Shown: in pieces, positions 41,720-50,893 of the stretch
Position numbering within the stretch: the stretch's first letter is position 1
Layout of the letters: the number at the start of each line of letters is the position of its first letter
The notes under the pieces: model-generated
Databases searched by the model: none
Told to the model about the DNA's origin: nothing
Seen by the model: the letters and a program-made list of their open reading frames with translations, nothing else
Translations under genes and position numbers: made by a program
NCBI RefSeq assembly: GCF_003990975.1
Contig: NZ_RZJR01000008.1
Span: 140-64,139, forward strand
Source of the DNA: Cohnella sp. AR92
GTDB taxonomy: Bacteria; Bacillota; Bacilli; Paenibacillales; Paenibacillaceae
DNA length: 64,000 bases
Direction of reading: 5' to 3'

Positions 41720-42265
41720 TCAAGTCAACGGAGCCTCGATCCTGCTCCTCCAGATCATGTGATCCGTGCCGTTCCCCCAATAGTCGGGGAATACATAAGC
41801 CGGAGCGCCGAACTTCTTCGTCCAGATGCGCTGGGCATTCTTATATCCGCTATCCAAGCAGAATTCGGCGATCCCCCTTCCCAATAGGCAGCGGTACGCA
41901 GCTTCCAGAAGCCGATTCGCCACGCCGCGTCCTTGAAAGTCCGGATGAACGAATATCGTACCGATCTCGGGGAGATGTTCCAATTCGCCTTTCGTCAAGT
42001 CGCGGATCAGCTTGCTCGAAGGACCGGACTCGATCGTCCCGATGATACGCCCTTGATGAATAGCGAGATAGAAACGTCTATCCCTTCCATTCGACGCCAG
42101 GTCGGAACGAAGATAATCCAGCTTGCCTTGGAATTCTTGCTCCCTGTCCTCTGTCAGATGGGAGATGCCTTCCTTCTCGAAGGTATCCGTAAGGACTAAA
42201 TGAAAGAAATCATTCAGCTCCTTCGAATCGGAGCCTTCCGGTCTTCTTATCTCTACGGTAAGCAA
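41720..42265 (-). CDS. GNAT-family N-acetyltransferase
   Basis: The product of about 181 residues has the acetyl-CoA binding motif IFVHPDFQGRGVANRLLEAAYRCL, quoted in part as HPDFQGRGVANRLL, preceded by a strand GRIIGTIESG. The C-terminal part CLDSGYKNAQRIWTKKFG is less typical and may form the substrate pocket. The TTG at 42265 has GGGAGG upstream and follows the previous GNAT gene by about 20 nt; a longer frame would overlap that gene. It is the second of two adjacent acetyltransferase genes ending at a terminator. Substrate unknown. Confidence 0.82.
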   Translation of the reverse strand: MLTVEIRRPEGSDSKELNDFFHLVLTDTFEKEGISHLTEDREQEFQGKLDYLRSDLASNGRDRRFYLAIHQGRIIGTIESGPSSKLIRDLTKGELEHLPEIGTIFVHPDFQGRGVANRLLEAAYRCLLGRGIAEFCLDSGYKNAQRIWTKKFGAPAYVFPDYWGNGTDHMIWRSRIEAPLT

Positions 42266-42285
42266 GACGCCCCCTCCCTCAGCCC

Positions 42286-42750
42286 CTAGTCGAACCGCTT
42301 CTCGAAGCACACGCTGTACTCGCCGCCGACGTATTCGCCATACGGTTCGATGAGAGCGTAACCGTTCTTCTCGTAGAAACGGATCGCTTCCGGCTGACGA
42401 TTGCCGGTCTCCAGCTTGATGCCCGCGAAGCCTTGTTTCTTCGCTTCTTCTTCAAGAAACGCGAGAAGACGCGCGGCCGTTCCCGTTCCCCGCAGCGCTT
42501 GCTGGACGAAGAACCGTTTCAGCTCCGTGCTCTCGGCATCGATCGGCCGAATGCCCCCGCAGCCGACGGGAGCTCCGTTCGCGTAAGCGACGGCGAAAGT
42601 GACTTGAGCCACCTTGGGGTCCGAGAAATCCAGTCCGTGAATATCCTCTCTGGGGTATCTCTGTACCAGATCCTCGTCGAGCTGCTCGATCATCGACGCC
42701 AGATCGGGATTGCTTGCTTCCACTACTCTAAACTCTAGCTGTGCCTTCAC
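42286..42750 (-). CDS. GNAT-family N-acetyltransferase
   Basis: The 154-residue enzyme contains the acetyl-CoA motif VQQALRGTGTAARLLAFLEEEA, quoted in part as LRGTGTAARLLAFLE, with strand GAPVGCGGIRPID before it and IRFYEKNGYALIEPYGEY after it, typical of small Bacillales GNATs. It starts 20 nt after the aldo-keto reductase gene and is likely co-transcribed with the second GNAT downstream. The acceptor amine is unknown. Confidence 0.85.
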   Translation of the reverse strand: MKAQLEFRVVEASNPDLASMIEQLDEDLVQRYPREDIHGLDFSDPKVAQVTFAVAYANGAPVGCGGIRPIDAESTELKRFFVQQALRGTGTAARLLAFLEEEAKKQGFAGIKLETGNRQPEAIRFYEKNGYALIEPYGEYVGGEYSVCFEKRFD

Positions 42751-42770
42751 TTCTTACCATTCCTTTGTAT

Positions 42771-43670
42771 CTAATTTACCGACACCGAATCCAATCTCCG
42801 CTTCGCCTCCGCGTAAACATCGGCTGGGAGCGTCCCTCTCTCTGCGATGCGGATATTCTCCTTCAGATGCTCGGGCTTCATCGTGCCGACGATCGTGGTG
42901 GAGAGATTCGGATGGCTGAGGGTGAAGCGAAGCAGGAAGCCCGTACGGCTCTCCCCTTCTTCCAGCAGCTCGTCCAGCTTCGCGGCATCCCACCGATGCC
43001 AGCGATCCTGCTGCCCCAAGCCAAGCCCCGGTTCGCCTCGGCCGACGCCGCCGCGAATGATGATGCCTGCACCCGTCGCCGCCGCGCGGTCGATCCAAGT
43101 CTCGTGATCCCGCTCCAGCGCCGAGTAGGGCAGCTGGTAGGTCTCATAGTTTCCCGGCCCCGCCAGATGAGCCTCCAGGTTCGGCATGTACGAGGAGATG
43201 CCGAGATGGCGCGCTTTGCCGGAGGCTTGAATCTCCTTCAGCACGTCGAGCAAGCCGCCCTCTTCAACCTGAGCCGCCGTCGGTCCATGAAGCTGCAGCA
43301 GATCGACGTAATCGGTCCCCATACGCTTCAGGCTGGTCTCGATGTTGTGCAGCAGATTGTCACGCGTCCAGACGTGCGGAGTCTCATCGTGATCGCCGCA
43401 GTCGACGAGCGTACAGCCGCACTTGGTCGCCAGGATGTATTCCTGACGGCGTCCGCGCAGGTACTTGCCGATCAATTCCTCGCTGCGGCCATAATCGTAG
43501 GACGTATCGATAAAATTAATGCCCGAATCCAGCACCGCATTCAGCAGGATACCCGCCTCATCGTCCGAGATCGGCCTTCCGTTCCAGACGCGAGTACCGC
43601 GAATCTCCATCGAACCGAATCCCAGCGCCGTGACCGAAAGGTTTGTTTTCCCCAAGAGCTTGCGTTCCAA
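42771..43670 (-). CDS. Aldo/keto reductase
   Basis: The product of about 299 residues is an NADPH-dependent TIM-barrel oxidoreductase. The tetrad is visible: Asp and Tyr in FIDTSYDYGRSEELIGKYL, quoted as FIDTSYDYGRSEE, Lys in YILATKCGC, and His in LLQLHGPTA. The opening KLLGKTNLSVTALGFGSM is standard. The start is taken as the TTG at 43670, which has GGAGGAG 6 nt upstream; the longer frame adds 37 atypical residues. C-terminal LSTTIVGTMKPEHLKENI is the usual cofactor-binding end. It heads a three-gene operon with two GNATs. Substrate unknown. Confidence 0.88.
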   Translation of the reverse strand: MERKLLGKTNLSVTALGFGSMEIRGTRVWNGRPISDDEAGILLNAVLDSGINFIDTSYDYGRSEELIGKYLRGRRQEYILATKCGCTLVDCGDHDETPHVWTRDNLLHNIETSLKRMGTDYVDLLQLHGPTAAQVEEGGLLDVLKEIQASGKARHLGISSYMPNLEAHLAGPGNYETYQLPYSALERDHETWIDRAAATGAGIIIRGGVGRGEPGLGLGQQDRWHRWDAAKLDELLEEGESRTGFLLRFTLSHPNLSTTIVGTMKPEHLKENIRIAERGTLPADVYAEAKRRLDSVSVN

Positions 43671-43813
43671 TCGAATCTCCTCCTCTCCTCTTCTCCTGTA
43701 TTTTACCACAACGTTAGCTTCTTGTTCGTCCTTCTCACGTAACGCGTTCAACTCGAGTTGGAAAATCACATATAGATACATTAATCAACAACAAGAGAGC
43801 GGAGGATGTCACC

Positions 43814-44794
43814 ATGACAACCAAGACGCGTAAGGTTGCGATCGTCGGCGTCGGATTCGTAGGCTCCAGCTGCGCCTATTCCCTGATCAACCAGTCTATC
43901 TGCGAGGAGATCGTCCTGATCGATCGAACCCGAGAACGGGCTTATGCTCAGGCTCTTGATCTGTCCCACTGCATGGACTTCACCCATACGAGAACCAAGA
44001 TCCGGGTCGGGGAACCGGCCGATTGCCGGGATGCCGACATCGTCGTATTGGCCGCCGGCGCGAACCCGGTTCCAGGAGGGTCTCGCCTTGCCCTGCTGGA
44101 GAGCTCGGCCGAGCTCTATTCCGCGTTGATTCCTATTATTATGGAGAGCGGATTCGACGGGATCTTCGTGGTCGCCGCGAATCCGGTGGACGTCGTCACT
44201 TATCTCGTCTGGCGATTGTCCCGACTGCCTCGAAGCCGAGTGATCGGCACGGGAACGTCTATCGATTCATCCCGGCTTAAGATCCTGCTGTCCGAGCACA
44301 TCCCCGTCGACCCGAGAAGCGTTCAAGGGTACGTACTTGGCGAGCACGGGGATTCGCAATTCCCCGCTTGGTCTCATGTCACCATCGGCGGCAAGCCGCT
44401 GCTCGATATTCTGGCTCAGCATCCGGGGCGCTTCGGCGGACTCCAACTGGACGAGATCGCCGCCAAGACGCGCAACGCGGGCTGGGAGATCCTGCAGCGG
44501 AAGGGATCCACCCACTACGGCATCGCGAATGCGATCGCCCACATCGTGCGCTCCATTCTGAACGACGATTACAAAGTCACCGCCGTGTCCGCCGTATTGG
44601 ACGGAGAATACGGCCAGACCGATCTCTGCCTGGGAGTGCCGGCTATCCTGTCCCGCTCCGGAATCACCGAGCTGGTGGAGCTCAATCTAACGCAGAAGGA
44701 GCAGGAGCTCTTCCTTCGCTCCTGCTCCATCCTAAGGGAGGCCGCCTCTTCCTTAGCGACCTCCGCAACGTCCGTATCGCCGCCATTCCCGTGA
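43814..44794 (+). CDS. L-lactate/malate dehydrogenase family protein with altered specificity loop
   Basis: The 326-residue NAD-dependent enzyme has the cofactor loop [13 protein letters not shown], Asp in LIDRTRERA, the active-site Arg91, Asp126 (ANPVDVVTY), Arg154 (SSRLK) and His178 (LGEHGDSQ), so the catalytic set of an L-2-hydroxyacid dehydrogenase is intact. The specificity loop reads [10 protein letters not shown] (82-91), where lactate dehydrogenases have Gln (Q-K-P-G-E-T-R) and malate dehydrogenases Arg. Pro occupies that place. GGAGG lies 8 nt before the ATG. It stands alone, divergent from the aldo/keto reductase operon. It may prefer a larger 2-oxo acid than pyruvate. Confidence 0.88.
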   Translation: MTTKTRKVAIVGVGFVGSSCAYSLINQSICEEIVLIDRTRERAYAQALDLSHCMDFTHTRTKIRVGEPADCRDADIVVLAAGANPVPGGSRLALLESSAELYSALIPIIMESGFDGIFVVAANPVDVVTYLVWRLSRLPRSRVIGTGTSIDSSRLKILLSEHIPVDPRSVQGYVLGEHGDSQFPAWSHVTIGGKPLLDILAQHPGRFGGLQLDEIAAKTRNAGWEILQRKGSTHYGIANAIAHIVRSILNDDYKVTAVSAVLDGEYGQTDLCLGVPAILSRSGITELVELNLTQKEQELFLRSCSILREAASSLATSATSVSPPFP

Positions 44795-44812
44795 TCCGCG
44801 TATTCGCAAGCT

Positions 44813-46309
44813 CTACTTTGCCGCGGCAAACCGGATGACGTTCCACGAATACGGCGCGAGAACGCATTCTGCCTTGCCTCCGTCCAGAGTCGTCTCTCCC
44901 CCGGCTTGAGGCCGTACCTCGTAAGGATTGTCCGACGTATTCACCGCATTCAACCGCTCGTGACGCATCACCAGATGCTCTTCGAACGATAGGCTGCCGA
45001 AGTCCCGCATGTCTAGATCGTATCGAACGGACTCTTCGCCCCGATTGACCGCGAACACCGTCAATTCGCCCTTCTCTTCGTTGTATACGGCCGCCGAATC
45101 AACGATCTCTACGTCCGTATAGAGCGAGGTATCGTACTTGGGGGAATCCGTCACGAGCCGAAGCGCCTGGCCTCTCCCATAGCGGGACACCTGCTGGAAG
45201 GGGTAGAACGTCGGGTTGCGCCAGGCGAGTCCCCCTTTCTCGGTCAGAATCATCGGAATCGTGTTGACGAGCAGCGACTGGCAGGCGATATCGATCCGGT
45301 CGGAGTGACGCAGGATGGACAGCAGAGCCGATCCGAACACGAGGGCGTCCTCCATATGGAACTTCACCCAGTCGTACGGGCAGCCGGTTTGCCACGGAGT
45401 GTATTCCACGTCCGGCTCGCGCCACACGTTCCATTCATCGAACGACAGCTTCATCTTCTTCGAGGTTCTCTTCACCGATTGCACATAGTCGCACGTCGCA
45501 ATGACATCTTTGATCTGCTGCTCCATCTCCATCGGCATGGCGAGGAACGTCTTCGTGTCATTCTGCTTTTTCCCGATATAATGGTGCAGCGACAGATGGT
45601 CGACATGCTCGTACGTGTGCATCAGAACCGTTCGGTCCCACTCGGGGAAAGTCGGCATGTGCCGGGCGGAGCTGCCGACGGCGACCAGCTCGATGCTCGG
45701 GTCCACCCACCTCATCGCCTTCGCCGTCTCGCAGGCCAGCCTGCCGTATTCGTCGGCCGTCTTGCGCGCAATCTGCCATTCGCCGTCCAGCTCATTGCCG
45801 AGGCACCACGTTCGAATCCCATAAGGTTCCTCGACTCCGTGCGAACGCCGAAGATCGCTGTACTGGCTGCCTCGCGCGAAATTGCAATATTCAATCAGGT
45901 TCCGCGCTTCGTCGATGCCCCTCGTCCCGAGATTCACCGTCATGATAGCCTCGGCCCCGACCTTGCGGGTCCACCGCATGAATTCGTCCAAACCGAAGGA
46001 GTTCGGCTCTATCTGCCGCCACGCCAGGTCGAGCTTAACCGGCCTCTCCGCCTTCGGTCCGACGCCGTCCTCCCAATTGTAGCCCGAAGTGAAGTTCCCT
46101 CCCGGATAACGGACAACCGACAGATTTAATTCTTTGGCCAAGCCAAGCACGTCCTGACGGAACCCGTCCTCGTCCGCCGTTCCGTGACCGGGCTCGTAAA
46201 TGCCGTTGTACACGACGCTTCCCATATGCTCCACGAAGGAGCCGAACAGCCTATCGTTTGTTTGGCCAATAATAAAATCTTTGCTTACGATCGATTTCGC
46301 CTTTAGCAT
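44813..46309 (-). CDS. abfA: GH51 alpha-L-arabinofuranosidase
   Basis: The 498-residue cytosolic enzyme releases arabinose from arabino-oligosaccharides. Catalytic acid/base Glu173 lies in CLGNELDGEW and nucleophile Glu292 in LSFDEWNVW, matching the spacing in Geobacillus AbfA; RYPGGNFTSGYNWEDGVGP is another family block, quoted here as RYPGGNFTSGYNWEDG. No signal peptide is present, so substrates arrive through the ABC importer encoded just upstream. It is the last gene of the operon, about 55 nt after the second permease. Control is probably by the LacI-type protein through the palindrome at 49674-49693. Confidence 0.95.
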   Translation of the reverse strand: MLKAKSIVSKDFIIGQTNDRLFGSFVEHMGSVVYNGIYEPGHGTADEDGFRQDVLGLAKELNLSVVRYPGGNFTSGYNWEDGVGPKAERPVKLDLAWRQIEPNSFGLDEFMRWTRKVGAEAIMTVNLGTRGIDEARNLIEYCNFARGSQYSDLRRSHGVEEPYGIRTWCLGNELDGEWQIARKTADEYGRLACETAKAMRWVDPSIELVAVGSSARHMPTFPEWDRTVLMHTYEHVDHLSLHHYIGKKQNDTKTFLAMPMEMEQQIKDVIATCDYVQSVKRTSKKMKLSFDEWNVWREPDVEYTPWQTGCPYDWVKFHMEDALVFGSALLSILRHSDRIDIACQSLLVNTIPMILTEKGGLAWRNPTFYPFQQVSRYGRGQALRLVTDSPKYDTSLYTDVEIVDSAAVYNEEKGELTVFAVNRGEESVRYDLDMRDFGSLSFEEHLVMRHERLNAVNTSDNPYEVRPQAGGETTLDGGKAECVLAPYSWNVIRFAAAK

Positions 46310-46366
46310 GATGCCGCACCTCGTCTAATGGGAATGGAAGATAACGATCTTTGGAGCTCTCTCGAG

Positions 46367-47194
46367 TCAGCCCTTCAACCCGGACGTCGTGACTCCTTGA
46401 ACGAAGAACCTCTGCGCGAACACGTAAACGATCAATAACGGCAGGAGAGCCAGCAGGGACGCGGCGAGGGTCGGGCCGTATTCGATGTTGCGCTGGCCGA
46501 CGAACATGGCGAGACCGGCGGACAGCGTGCGCATCTCCGTGGAACTCGTCAGCATAAGCGGATACAGCAGGTCGTTCCAATTGTTCATCAGATGGAAAAT
46601 GCCGAGAGTAATCATCGCGGACTTGCAGAGCGGAAGCATGATTCTCCAGTAAATCTGGAATTCGTTGAAGCCGTCGACTCTTCCGGACTCCTCGAGATCC
46701 TTGGGGAGCGAGAGGAAGAAGGATCTCATCAGATAGATTCCGAAGGCGCTTGCCGCCCGAGGAACGATCAAGCCCCAGAACGTGTCGAGCATGCCCAGCT
46801 TGAACACCTCGACGAACAGCGGAATCATCAGCACTTGAAAGGGAACCATCATGGTGATCAGAATGAGGGTAAAAAGCGCCTTGTTGCCTTTAAAGCGCAG
46901 ACGAGCGAACGCATAGCCGGCCATCGAATCCAGGAAGACCGAAACGACCATGACCCCAACGGAGAAGATCATCGTGTTGCGAAAAAAAGCCATCAGCGGG
47001 ATCGTGTCCCACACTTTGACGAATGAATCGAAGCTGTAGCGGCTGGCGAATACGGTCGGAGGAAATGTCATAAATTCGTTCTCCGGCTTGAATGCCGCGA
47101 TAAACAGCCATATAAAGGGATGCAGAACCGCGATCAGCAGCGCCGCGGCGGCCAGCCACCCAACCATTCTGCCCCATGTCCAACGTTCTGCCAT
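46367..47194 (-). CDS. Carbohydrate ABC importer permease (MalG/AraQ type)
   Basis: The 275-residue membrane protein has six helices and the cytoplasmic EAA loop with ESGRVDGFNEFQIYWRIMLP, which contacts the ATPase. It pairs with the MalF-type permease 12 nt upstream. The usual CUT1 importers borrow a shared ATPase (MsmX) from elsewhere; consistent with this, no ATPase gene is in the operon. Together with the binding protein and GH51 enzyme it should import arabino-oligosaccharides. Confidence 0.92.
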   Translation of the reverse strand: MAERWTWGRMVGWLAAAALLIAVLHPFIWLFIAAFKPENEFMTFPPTVFASRYSFDSFVKVWDTIPLMAFFRNTMIFSVGVMVVSVFLDSMAGYAFARLRFKGNKALFTLILITMMVPFQVLMIPLFVEVFKLGMLDTFWGLIVPRAASAFGIYLMRSFFLSLPKDLEESGRVDGFNEFQIYWRIMLPLCKSAMITLGIFHLMNNWNDLLYPLMLTSSTEMRTLSAGLAMFVGQRNIEYGPTLAASLLALLPLLIVYVFAQRFFVQGVTTSGLKG

Positions 47195-47206
47195 ATGGAT
47201 GACCCC

Positions 47207-48118
47207 CTAAGCCAAGTCCGCTTCGCGGCGGAGAAAATACCGATTCATGAGCAAGGTTATCGCCATGATCGCGACAAACAACAGAACGGAGATGGCCGAA
47301 GCATAGCCCAAATCGTAGGGCGCCATCTTGAAGCCGGTATTGTAAATATAACCGACGATCGTCTCCGTCTTGTTCAAGGGCCCTCCCTGCGTCGTAACGA
47401 AGATCTGATCGAATACTTGCATGGCCGCAATCGTCGTCGTGATGACGCAGAAGCTCAGAGAGGGCATCAGCATCGGGATCGTGATCGCGAAGAACTGCTT
47501 TGCCTTCCCCGCTCCATCCAACTGAGCCGCTTCGTAATACGACTCCGGAATCGATTGAATGCCCGCGACCAGAATGATCATGCTGTAGCCGAAGCTTCTC
47601 CATGCCGTCAAGGCGATTACGGAGGGCATCGCCCAAGATGGATCTCGGAAGAACTCCAGCCTAGGCAAACCCAAATTCTCCAAGTAACTCGGGTAGACGC
47701 CCGTCTGCGGATCGAGCAGGAACGAAGCCACGATCCCGATCGCGGTGAAGGAACAGATCGACGGCACGAAATAAACCGAGCGGAGAAACTTGCGATAACG
47801 GGTGTTGCGCGACACGTAAACCGCCGTCAATAGAGCCAGGATGATCTGGAGAGGCACCTCGATTCCCGCGAAATATAGCGTGTGCTTCGCGGATTCGATC
47901 AGCCTGTCGTCCTGGAACAGCCGCTCGAAATGATCCAGTCCGATAAATCCTTTCACTTGGAGGAACACGTCCATATCCAACGTGCTGATGACCAGAGTCG
48001 CGATAAGCGGGACGACCGTGAAGAGCAGGAGAACCGCCAACGCGGGAGCGATGAAAAGATAAGCCGCTTTCTCGGGTCTATTCCAGCCATTAAGCCAATG
48101 TCGTATGCTTCTCATCAT
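47207..48118 (-). CDS. Carbohydrate ABC importer permease (MalF/AraP type)
   Basis: The 303-residue membrane protein starts with a basic N-terminus and a first helix (AAYLFIAPALAVLLLFTVVP), followed by five more helices and the EAA loop SYYEAAQLDGAGKAKQFFAI. That matches UgpA/AraP. It lies about 80 nt after the binding-protein gene and just before the second permease. The gap holds a GC-rich inverted repeat (GGCGGCTGCC type) that may trim or stabilise the mRNA around the highly expressed binding protein. Confidence 0.92.
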   Translation of the reverse strand: MMRSIRHWLNGWNRPEKAAYLFIAPALAVLLLFTVVPLIATLVISTLDMDVFLQVKGFIGLDHFERLFQDDRLIESAKHTLYFAGIEVPLQIILALLTAVYVSRNTRYRKFLRSVYFVPSICSFTAIGIVASFLLDPQTGVYPSYLENLGLPRLEFFRDPSWAMPSVIALTAWRSFGYSMIILVAGIQSIPESYYEAAQLDGAGKAKQFFAITIPMLMPSLSFCVITTTIAAMQVFDQIFVTTQGGPLNKTETIVGYIYNTGFKMAPYDLGYASAISVLLFVAIMAITLLMNRYFLRREADLA

Positions 48119-48197
48119 AGAATCACCCTAATTATTCTGGATGGGAGGCGGCTGCCGTCCGGAGAGGATCCGCCAAGGAGGCAGCCGCCTGATTGAA

Positions 48198-49505
48198 TCA
48201 AGGCTCCGACTTGAGAATCTCGTCTATGGAGTTGGAGGCTTTCTTTACCCCCTGCACGGGATCAAGTCCGCTGACGATCTGTTCCATTAGAGGGAACAGC
48301 ACATCGCCGTTGATTCGGTCGGCGCCGACGATTCCCGGCAGGAAGGTTCTTCCCGCTTCCCCGAGATTGGACATTTGCTTGATGGTCTCGTTGGCCTGAA
48401 TCTCGGAATCCGCGGCGACCGATTTCAGATACGGAGGGAAGCCGATAGCGAGAGACCACTTCTTCCCGACCTCGGTCGAATTCCAGTACTTGACGAAGTC
48501 GTATGCCGCAAGCTTCTGTTCCTCGCTCGCGCCCTTCGGAACGGCGAATCCGACGCCGTCGGCGATCGTCGCCTGAGCGGCGGAACCCTTCGGAGGAAGC
48601 GATACGCCGAAGTTGATATTGTTCTGCTTAAGCCCCGCCGCGAGCCAAGGACCCGTGATGTACATGGCCGCCTTGCCGCTCAGGAACAGCTTGTCGGTCT
48701 CCACCCCGTTCAGCCCTTTAGGCGTAACTTTCTTAACGGCAGCCAGATCGGCCAACCACTTGAACGTCTCGATATTCTCGGGGGAATCGAGCACCGACTT
48801 CTTGTTGGCGACATCGACCATGTCTCCGCCGTTGCCCCAGATGAACATGGAATAGTATTGCGGCGCGCCTTTGATCGGCATCGCGAATCCATACTGGTTC
48901 TTCGATTCGTCCGTCAGCTTGACGGCGTAATCGGCGAGCTGATCGAAGTCCGCGGGAGGACTGTCCGGATCGAGTCCGGCCGCCTTGAACAAATCCTTGT
49001 TCCAGTAGAACTGAATGCCGAATACTTGCATCGGCAGCAGATACAGCTTGCCGTTCGATTCTCCCATCTTCATGGCGGATGGCTCGAAGTCGTCCTTATT
49101 GACCCCATCCACCGAATAGAAATCGTCTACCGGAACGATCGAACCGTTCTGGATGTAGGCCGCTGCAGTCGTCGGATTCGTCGCGATGAGCGTAGGCGCC
49201 GTTCCGGTCGCGATCGACGGCGGAAGCTTCTGGTTGAACTGATCCGCAGGCATAATATCCATCTTCACTTCGAACTTGCCTTCGTTCTTCTTGTTATAAT
49301 CCTCTACGATCGTCTTGAGAGTCTCGGCGTCCGAGCCGGTGAACGTGTTCCAGAAGGTAATCATCGCTTTCTTCCCGCTTGAAGATGAAGCGCTTTCCTT
49401 TTTCTCGTTATGGTTGCCGCCGCAAGCGGCCAGCACGACGATCATCGCGAATGCAAGGATATAGATCAGATAGCGAGTCGGCTTGAAGTCTCCAGCTTTG
49501 TACAT
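48198..49505 (-). CDS. Sugar ABC importer binding lipoprotein (CUT1, AraN-like)
   Basis: The 435-residue protein has a lipoprotein signal with lipobox VLAAC near residue 28, a short Ser/Lys linker and an extracellular solute-binding-1 fold: MITFWNTFTGSDAETLKTIV opens it and AAMYITGPWLAAGLKQNNI carries the typical GPW sugar-contact region. GGGAGG precedes the ATG. It is the first gene of the arabinoside operon and lies opposite the LacI operator at 49674-49693. Specificity for arabino-oligosaccharides is inferred from the GH51 gene. Confidence 0.9.
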   Translation of the reverse strand: MYKAGDFKPTRYLIYILAFAMIVVLAACGGNHNEKKESASSSSGKKAMITFWNTFTGSDAETLKTIVEDYNKKNEGKFEVKMDIMPADQFNQKLPPSIATGTAPTLIATNPTTAAAYIQNGSIVPVDDFYSVDGVNKDDFEPSAMKMGESNGKLYLLPMQVFGIQFYWNKDLFKAAGLDPDSPPADFDQLADYAVKLTDESKNQYGFAMPIKGAPQYYSMFIWGNGGDMVDVANKKSVLDSPENIETFKWLADLAAVKKVTPKGLNGVETDKLFLSGKAAMYITGPWLAAGLKQNNINFGVSLPPKGSAAQATIADGVGFAVPKGASEEQKLAAYDFVKYWNSTEVGKKWSLAIGFPPYLKSVAADSEIQANETIKQMSNLGEAGRTFLPGIVGADRINGDVLFPLMEQIVSGLDPVQGVKKASNSIDEILKSEP

Positions 49506-49673
49506 AGTGATCCTCCCTTTGGATATGGTTAGAATCAGTCGGCTCTCTCTTTAAGTCCCTCTCTCCGTTCTTAAAAGCCCTTTCTAAGCGAAGCTTCCCC
49601 TCTTGTCTATTCCGCGTTGCAAACCCAGATAGGCATCACCTCCAAAATAGATAAGCAATGAAGTGTTGGATAG

Positions 49674-49693
49674 TATTTAAATCGATTTAAATA
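49674..49693. promoter_or_regulatory. 20-bp perfect palindrome, likely LacI-family operator of the arabinoside operon
   Basis: TATTTAAATCGATTTAAATA reads the same on both strands, with the central CG that LacI-family proteins bind. It lies between the regulator gene and the sugar-binding-protein gene. A copy differing at two positions lies upstream of the regulator gene itself (50754-50771). Confidence 0.78.
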
Positions 49694-49721
49694 ATGCTTT
49701 TAAAAAAAATCCGCTTCCTTC

Positions 49722-50735
49722 TTAAGAAGATCCACGGATAATTAATTGTGCCGGCACTTTCGTCTGCAGCTCTTGAAGCTCCTCGCCGTTCAACATGGCC
49801 ATAAGCTTAAGCGCGGCCAGCTTCCCGATCTCTTTCATCGGCTGGTCGATGGTAGTGAGTCCCGGACTCATCATGGACGCCATCTCGATATTGTCGTAGC
49901 CGACGATCGCCGCGTCCTGCGGAACCGAGATTCCGCTATCCGCCAACGCCTTCATGGCTCCGATCGCCATCCGGTCGTTCGCCGCGAACAACGCGTCGAA
50001 GCTCCTCCCCGACTCCAGCAGCTCTTTTGCCGCTTCGGCGCCGCCTTCCATGGAGAAATCCTTCTCGATGACCATCCCCGGATCGAATAGCAGTTGGTTA
50101 TCCTGCAGCGCCCGCTTATACCCTTCCAGACGGTCAATGCTGACTTGGTAGTCCAAAGGACCCGTCAGGTGAACAATCCGTTTGCGTCCTTGCTTGATCA
50201 GATGCTCCGTCGCCATATAAGCGCCGCCAACGTCTTCTCTCTCCACCGTCGCGATCTCGTCATGATGCCATCTCCCCAGATAAACAACGGGAAACCCCGA
50301 CTCTACGATCTTGAGAATATTGCGGTCCCGTATGGAAGCCGGCCATAAGATAATGCCGTCCGCCCTGCGATTCCGAAGGATCTTGTCATAGGCAGCCGCT
50401 TCGTCCGTCTCCGACGGCGATACCGACAGCATGAGATGGAAGCTGTTCTCCACCAGAATCTCCGAGATCCCTTCGAGAAGCTGCGAGAAGTACGGGTGAG
50501 AGAATGCGAAATGAGGCGTGTTCGGGAAAATAAAGGCGATCGTTTCCGCTTTCTTGGCCCGCAAGCTGCGTCCGATCTCGTTCGGAACGTAATTCAGCCG
50601 CTTCGCCACTTCCTCTACCGCTCTTTTCGTCTTCACGTTCACCCGCGGATCGCCGGACAGAGCCAACGAGGCGGTCGCCGTCGATACTCCGGCTACTCTC
50701 GCGATGTCCTTGAGCGTGACATGAATTTTGCTCAT
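49722..50735 (-). CDS. LacI-family transcriptional regulator
   Basis: The 337-residue repressor starts with the LacI helix-turn-helix: TLKDIARVAGVSTATASLAL, followed by the hinge helix LNYVPNEIGRSLRAKK, quoted as NYVPNEIGRSLRAKK. The rest is a periplasmic-binding-like sensor domain with FAANDRMAIGAMKAL and AAIVGYDNIEMASMMSPGLTT, quoted as AAIVGYDNIEMA. It should bind a sugar effector and control the downstream binding protein-permease-abfA operon. Matching palindromes exist ahead of that operon and ahead of this gene, which points to autoregulation. It is on the same strand and immediately upstream of the operon. Confidence 0.93.
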   Translation of the reverse strand: MSKIHVTLKDIARVAGVSTATASLALSGDPRVNVKTKRAVEEVAKRLNYVPNEIGRSLRAKKAETIAFIFPNTPHFAFSHPYFSQLLEGISEILVENSFHLMLSVSPSETDEAAAYDKILRNRRADGIILWPASIRDRNILKIVESGFPVVYLGRWHHDEIATVEREDVGGAYMATEHLIKQGRKRIVHLTGPLDYQVSIDRLEGYKRALQDNQLLFDPGMVIEKDFSMEGGAEAAKELLESGRSFDALFAANDRMAIGAMKALADSGISVPQDAAIVGYDNIEMASMMSPGLTTIDQPMKEIGKLAALKLMAMLNGEELQELQTKVPAQLIIRGSS

Positions 50736-50753
50736 GAGTGAGATCCTTTCATA

Positions 50754-50771
50754 ATTTAAATCGTTTTAATT
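50754..50771. promoter_or_regulatory. Second LacI-type operator, upstream of the regulator gene
   Basis: ATTTAAATCGTTTTAATT matches 16 of 18 positions of the palindrome ahead of the arabinoside operon and lies about 20 bp above the regulator's start codon. This suggests autorepression. Confidence 0.68.
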
Positions 50772-50841
50772 AATCCTTCAAACTCATCATAAAGCGGTTT
50801 CATACGGACGTCAAGAATATTTTAGCAGCGAATCGAAGAGA

Positions 50842-50869
50842 ACCGGCTCGGGATTGCTCCGGAGCCGGT
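50842..50869 (-). terminator. Terminator of the MCP-type sensor gene
   Basis: ACCGGCTC and GAGCCGGT form a strong stem with a 12-nt loop; on the minus strand it is followed by a pyrimidine-rich TCTCTTC. It lies about 25 nt after the stop codon. Confidence 0.6.
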
Positions 50870-50893
50870 CTCGATGGGTTTATTCCCTCTAGC

